A stretch of DNA of 8,209 nucleotides, taken from AC-32 sp036522595. GTDB lineage: Bacteria; Actinomycetota; Thermoleophilia; Gaiellales; Gaiellaceae. Below the pieces are notes generated by a model that was not told where the DNA came from, made no database searches, and was given only the letters and a program-made list of their open reading frames with translations. The stretch is taken from positions 1 to 8,209 of the forward strand of contig DATDFL010000040.1 in NCBI GenBank assembly GCA_036522595.1, given 5' to 3'. Below, one piece after another: positions 5,709-8,209 of the stretch. Position numbers and translations under genes: made by a program. The number at the start of each line of letters is the position of its first letter. The first letter of the stretch is position 1.

Positions 5709-6664
5709 CGTCCGGCCAGGATAGCAACGGCCGTTTCCGTGGCGACGTTGCCGCCCGAGACGACCGCGACGACGGTCTCGTTCTCGTTCAGCTGGATCTT
5801 GCTCGCGAGGAGGGCCGCCGTCGGGGCCGCGGCCGCGGGCTCGCAGGCGAGCTTCGCGCGCGTGTACAGGAACTGCATCCCGGCCCGGATCTCGTCTTCG
5901 GTGACGAGGACGACCTCGGCCACGTGCTGCTCGGCGATCTCCAGGCAGTGCGTGCCGGCGAAGGGGGCGGAGAGGCCGTCGGCGATCGACGTTGGCTTGA
6001 CCGGGACGGGCTCACCTGCCGCGAGCGCTTCGTGGAGGGCGGGCGAGAGCTCGGGCTCGACGCCGATCACGCGGCGACCTTCGGTGGCGAGCGCGATCCC
6101 CGAGATGAGCCCGCCGCCACCGACGGGCACGACGATGGTTGTCGCTTCCGGGACGTCCTCGACGATCTCGAGGCCGACGGTGCCCTGGCCGGCGATGGTG
6201 AGCGGATGGTCGAAGGGATGCACGAGCGTGCGGCCGGTCTGCTCCTGGAGCGTCGCGAGCCGGTCGAACGCCTCGGTGGGGTCTCGTGCCTCGAGGTCGA
6301 CGGTGGCGCCGTACCCGCGGGTTGCGTCGATTTTCGCCTGGCTCGCGCCTTGCCACATGACTAGCAGCGCGTCGATGCCTTCGGTTCTGGCGCCCCAGGC
6401 GAGCGCCTGCGCGTGGTTGCCGGCCGAGATCGAGATGACGCCCTTGGCGCGCTGCTCGTCGGTGAGTGCCGCGAGGTTCGTGAGCACGCCTCGCGGCTTG
6501 AACGAGCCCGTCTTCTGAAACAGCTCGGCCTTGAGGAACACGCGCGAGCCCGCGAGGTCGCCGAGCGTCGTCGACCGGAACGTCGGCGTTCGAAGCAACC
6601 GCCCGCCGATCGCCTCGCGAGCCGCGAGCACTTCGCTCAAACCGGAGGTGGCAGCCACTCGCAC
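5705..6664 (-). CDS. Threonine ammonia-lyase (PLP, short form without ACT domain)
   Basis: A 319-residue fold-type II PLP enzyme of the threonine/serine dehydratase group, which deaminates threonine to 2-oxobutanoate in the cytoplasm. The PLP lysine is Lys56 in KTGSFKPRG (51-59). SISAGNHAQALAWGA (78-92) is the substrate loop, VGGGGLISG (181-189) the phosphate-binding glycine loop, and SGGN (303-306) the pyridine-nitrogen strand. The protein ends right after the catalytic domain, so it lacks the C-terminal ACT regulatory domain of ilvA-type biosynthetic enzymes; it is closer to catabolic TdcB or a serine racemase/dehydratase. The usual MP after the dinucleotide-fold strand is MW here (MWQGASQAKIDATR, 103-116). 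The start is GTG 6664; a second GTG at 6658 is equally possible. It heads an operon with rpmE (4-bp overlap) and DUF1385. Substrate preference (Thr versus Ser) cannot be settled from sequence. Confidence 0.88.
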   Translation of the reverse strand: MRVAATSGLSEVLAAREAIGGRLLRTPTFRSTTLGDLAGSRVFLKAELFQKTGSFKPRGVLTNLAALTDEQRAKGVISISAGNHAQALAWGARTEGIDALLVMWQGASQAKIDATRGYGATVDLEARDPTEAFDRLATLQEQTGRTLVHPFDHPLTIAGQGTVGLEIVEDVPEATTIVVPVGGGGLISGIALATEGRRVIGVEPELSPALHEALAAGEPVPVKPTSIADGLSAPFAGTHCLEIAEQHVAEVVLVTEDEIRAGMQFLYTRAKLACEPAAAAPTAALLASKIQLNENETVVAVVSGGNVATETAVAILAGR

Positions 6665-6720
6665 GAGACTGTCACGAAACCGTGCCGAAAGTGAAACATT
6701 GCGAGGCCGCTCCGCAGTGC

Positions 6721-6734
6721 CCGGTTGTCACCGG
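6721..6734. repeat. Short inverted repeat (5-bp arms, 4-nt loop)
   Basis: CCGGT-TGTC-ACCGG is a perfect inverted repeat 15 bp before the RAYT start codon. It could be a small operator, or a degenerate REP-type hairpin of the kind RAYT proteins bind. Arms this short arise often by chance in GC-rich DNA, so the functional reading is weak. Confidence 0.3.
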
Positions 6735-6736
6735 CC

Positions 6737-6742
6737 TATCGT
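6737..6742 (+). promoter_or_regulatory. Possible -10 element for leaderless RAYT transcript
   Basis: TATCGT fits TANNNT and ends 7 nt before the ATG at 6750. No Shine-Dalgarno is present in the gap. Spacing is identical to that before prfA. No -35 match is clear. Confidence 0.35.
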
Positions 6743-6749
6743 CGTTCCA

Positions 6750-7313
6750 ATGAGCTACGCGCCACGCCTCGAGGTGCCCGACGGCTACTTCCACGTCGGC
6801 ACGCGCGGGAACAACAAACGCCAGATCTTCCTGGACGATCGCGACCGCAAGCGATTCCTCCTGCTGCTGGGCAAGGTCGCACGGAAGTACGCCTGGGCGA
6901 TCTATGCGTACTGCTTGATGGGTAACCACTACCACCTCGTCCTGAGGCTGTCCGATGCGGGTCTATCCCGTGGCATGTGCGAGCTCAACACGGCGTATGC
7001 AGTGGGCTTCAACGCGCGCCACGAGCGGATCAACCATCTCTTCGGCAGGCGCTTCTGGAGCGAGCACATCACCACCGAGGCCTATCTGTTCGAAGCCATC
7101 CGCTACGTGGTTCAGAACCCGGTCCGCGCCGGGCTCTCCGCTTCATGCGAGGACTGGCCTTGGAGCAGCTTTCGGGGAACCGTACGCTCGGAGAAAGCCG
7201 AGCCCTTCCTGGCTCTGCGTGACGTCCTCGATTTTGTAGCGCCCTTCGCGGCCGACCCGCGTGAGCGCTTCCGCGATTACTGCGGCGCGATCGTCCCGAA
7301 GCGCGTCAAGTGA
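6750..7313 (+). CDS. REP-associated tyrosine transposase (RAYT, Y1/HUH family)
   Basis: A 187-residue single-strand DNA nuclease of the Y1_Tnp/IS200-like superfamily. The N-terminus GYFHVGTRGNNKRQIF (12-27) followed by DDRDRKRFL (29-37) is typical of RAYTs. The metal-binding HUH-type motif is MGNHYHLVL (57-65), with His60 and His62. The presumed nucleophile is Tyr119 in IRYVVQNPVRAGL (117-129), followed by the family's EDWPWSSF (134-141). All catalytic positions are intact. RAYTs are usually single-copy, vertically maintained proteins that process REP hairpins rather than full insertion sequences. No terminal repeats, target duplication or partner TnpB are seen. GC is locally lower than in neighbours (34 of 60 bases at 6901-6960), hinting at transfer. 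The start is ATG 6750; the longer upstream frame runs antisense into the threonine ammonia-lyase. Its last 8 bp overlap the converging ETF-QO gene. Confidence 0.9.
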   Translation: MSYAPRLEVPDGYFHVGTRGNNKRQIFLDDRDRKRFLLLLGKVARKYAWAIYAYCLMGNHYHLVLRLSDAGLSRGMCELNTAYAVGFNARHERINHLFGRRFWSEHITTEAYLFEAIRYVVQNPVRAGLSASCEDWPWSSFRGTVRSEKAEPFLALRDVLDFVAPFAADPRERFRDYCGAIVPKRVK

Positions 7314-8209
7314 GCGTGTACTCGGGCCCCGAGCCGCCTTCGGGTGGCGTGAGCCGGCCGCCCTTGGCGGTGATCGCCCCGCATTGGATGCAGTTCGAGG
7401 CGGTCACCTCCACCCCGCCCTCGGCGACTTCGTACACCTGCGCGGGGCACATGCGCGCCCACAGCTCGGCGACGTTCGTCGGCACCTCCATGCGCACCCG
7501 CAGGTGGTTCGGCGCGTCGTCGCGCGTCTTGTTGCCGCTGAGGAAGACGGACGAGAGCTTGTCGAAGGTGATCTTGCCGTCAGGCGCTGGGTACGAGGCG
7601 GCCGCGCCTGCCCGGATCAGCTCCTGGTCGGCGTCCCGCTCGGTGCGCGCGTTCCCAGGCGGGAAGGCCCCGCGCGAGACGGTCATCGCGCCCGCCAGCG
7701 CCGAGCCGAGCCAGAACCCTCGCCCGAATGCCTGCCGCATGTTCCGCACGCGCCGCAGGTCCTCCCAGACCCAGCTCTTGCGCAGCGCCTCGTCGTATCC
7801 CGCCAGGGCGCCGCGCCGCCACGGTGTCTCGCCGCGCTGCAGCACGGCGAACGCAGCCTCCGCCGCCAGCCGCCCCGACTCGACCGCGTAGTGGATCCCC
7901 TTCAGCGCGGGCACATTCACGAGCCCGGCACCGTCGCCGCAGATCAGCAAACCGGGCGCATGCAGCTGGCGTGGCACCGAGAGGAGCCCGCCTTCCGGAA
8001 TCGTCTTGGCGCCCCACGCCACGCGCTCCCCGCCCTCGAGGATCCCGCGCACCAGCGGATGCGTCTTCAGCTCCTGCAGCAGGTCGTGCACCGAGAGCTC
8101 GACGTCGCGGTAGTCGAGCCCGACGACCATCCCGACCGTGACCAGGTCCGGCCCCATCGGATAGACGAACGAGCCGCCGAACTCGCGGAACTTCGCCCCG
8201 GCGCGCAGC
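7306..8209 (-). CDS. Electron transfer flavoprotein-quinone oxidoreductase, C-terminal part (runs off right edge)
   Basis: The last ~300 residues of ETF-QO (FixC/ETFDH family), a membrane-associated flavoprotein that passes electrons from reduced ETF to quinone, linking fatty-acid and amino-acid oxidation to respiration. The frame stays open to the window edge, so the start and the N-terminal FAD domain are outside. Numbering from the Met at 8157, VGMVVGLDYRD (8-18) is the family's quinone-side strand. RVAWGAKTIPEGGLLSVP (45-62) and LLICGDGAGLVNVPALKG (70-87) are typical, the latter being the C-terminal FAD motif. The ferredoxin-like tail has MCPAQVYE (236-243), NCIQCGAI (255-262) and PPEGGSGPEY (271-280). 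Normally four cysteines hold a [4Fe-4S] cluster; here Cys237, Cys256 and Cys259 are present, but the expected fourth position is Ile262. Family assignment is firm despite this. It converges on the RAYT gene with an 8-bp overlap. Confidence 0.92.
   Translation of the reverse strand, partial: LRAGAKFREFGGSFVYPMGPDLVTVGMVVGLDYRDVELSVHDLLQELKTHPLVRGILEGGERVAWGAKTIPEGGLLSVPRQLHAPGLLICGDGAGLVNVPALKGIHYAVESGRLAAEAAFAVLQRGETPWRRGALAGYDEALRKSWVWEDLRRVRNMRQAFGRGFWLGSALAGAMTVSRGAFPPGNARTERDADQELIRAGAAASYPAPDGKITFDKLSSVFLSGNKTRDDAPNHLRVRMEVPTNVAELWARMCPAQVYEVAEGGVEVTASNCIQCGAITAKGGRLTPPEGGSGPEYTLT

Larger units (their letters stand above)
6665..6749. promoter_or_regulatory. Divergent intergenic region, threonine ammonia-lyase / RAYT
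   Basis: An 85-bp spacer is the only regulatory room for the leftward operon and the rightward RAYT gene. It is less GC-rich than its flanks (for example GTGAAACATT at 6691-6700). It holds a small perfect inverted repeat at 6721-6734 and a TANNNT element before the RAYT. I see no convincing -35/-10 pair for the leftward gene. Confidence 0.4.

Noticed and set aside
6661..6685. Inverted repeat GCACG...CGTGC spanning the threonine ammonia-lyase start
   Set aside because: Five-base arms with a 15-base loop are expected by chance in this composition; no second copy was seen.
7321..7333. Inverted repeat CTCGG-GCC-CCGAG just past the RAYT stop, as a terminator or REP element
   Set aside because: It lies inside the conserved ETF-QO C-terminal codons (GSGPEY), has no T-tract and is explained by coding constraint.
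1..8209. tRNA, rRNA, CRISPR array, riboswitch, phage or defence genes
   Set aside because: No regularly spaced repeats, no tRNA-like cloverleaf, and almost all sequence is accounted for by protein-coding genes. Frequent CTCGAG-like words come from Leu-Glu/Ser-Arg codons, not from a repeat family.

Overview
The window is GC-rich, densely packed chromosomal DNA. Genes abut or overlap by a few bases, and there are only two intergenic spaces longer than 10 bp. Base composition, heavy use of GTG/TTG starts, the C-terminal sequence of the ETF-quinone oxidoreductase and the rpmE/DUF1385/prfA/prmC/tsaC/glyA grouping suggest an actinobacterium. A deep-branching Thermoleophilia-type lineage is my best guess, inferred from gene content only.

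From 1 to 3459 a minus-strand operon reads prfA (release factor 1), prmC (the methyltransferase for its GGQ glutamine), an alpha/beta hydrolase of proline-iminopeptidase type, tsaC (threonylcarbamoyl-AMP synthase) and the start of glyA (serine hydroxymethyltransferase), which runs off the left edge. Junctions are 4-bp (GTGA, TTGA) or 13-bp overlaps, or a 10-bp gap, so translational coupling is likely. From 4581 to 6664 a second minus-strand operon reads a threonine ammonia-lyase, rpmE (zinc-type ribosomal protein L31) and a DUF1385/YqhQ-like membrane protein. Between these two blocks, on the opposite strand, lies a secreted protein (3502-4584) with beta-propeller-like repeats. It diverges from prfA across 42 bp and shares a CTAG stop-codon palindrome with DUF1385.

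To the right, a lone REP-associated tyrosine transposase (RAYT, 6750-7313, plus strand) diverges from the threonine ammonia-lyase across an 85-bp spacer and overlaps the 3' end of a partial ETF-quinone oxidoreductase (7306 to the right edge, minus strand). The oxidoreductase lacks one of the four cysteines that normally hold its [4Fe-4S] cluster.

Most of the window is housekeeping: translation termination, ribosome structure, tRNA modification and Ser/Gly/Thr metabolism. I found no phage, CRISPR array, RNA gene or clearly new multi-gene system. The points most worth a second look are the missing ETF-QO cysteine, the secreted propeller inserted in a conserved translation cluster, a repeated leaderless-promoter layout at three divergent starts, and the solitary RAYT with a small hairpin upstream.
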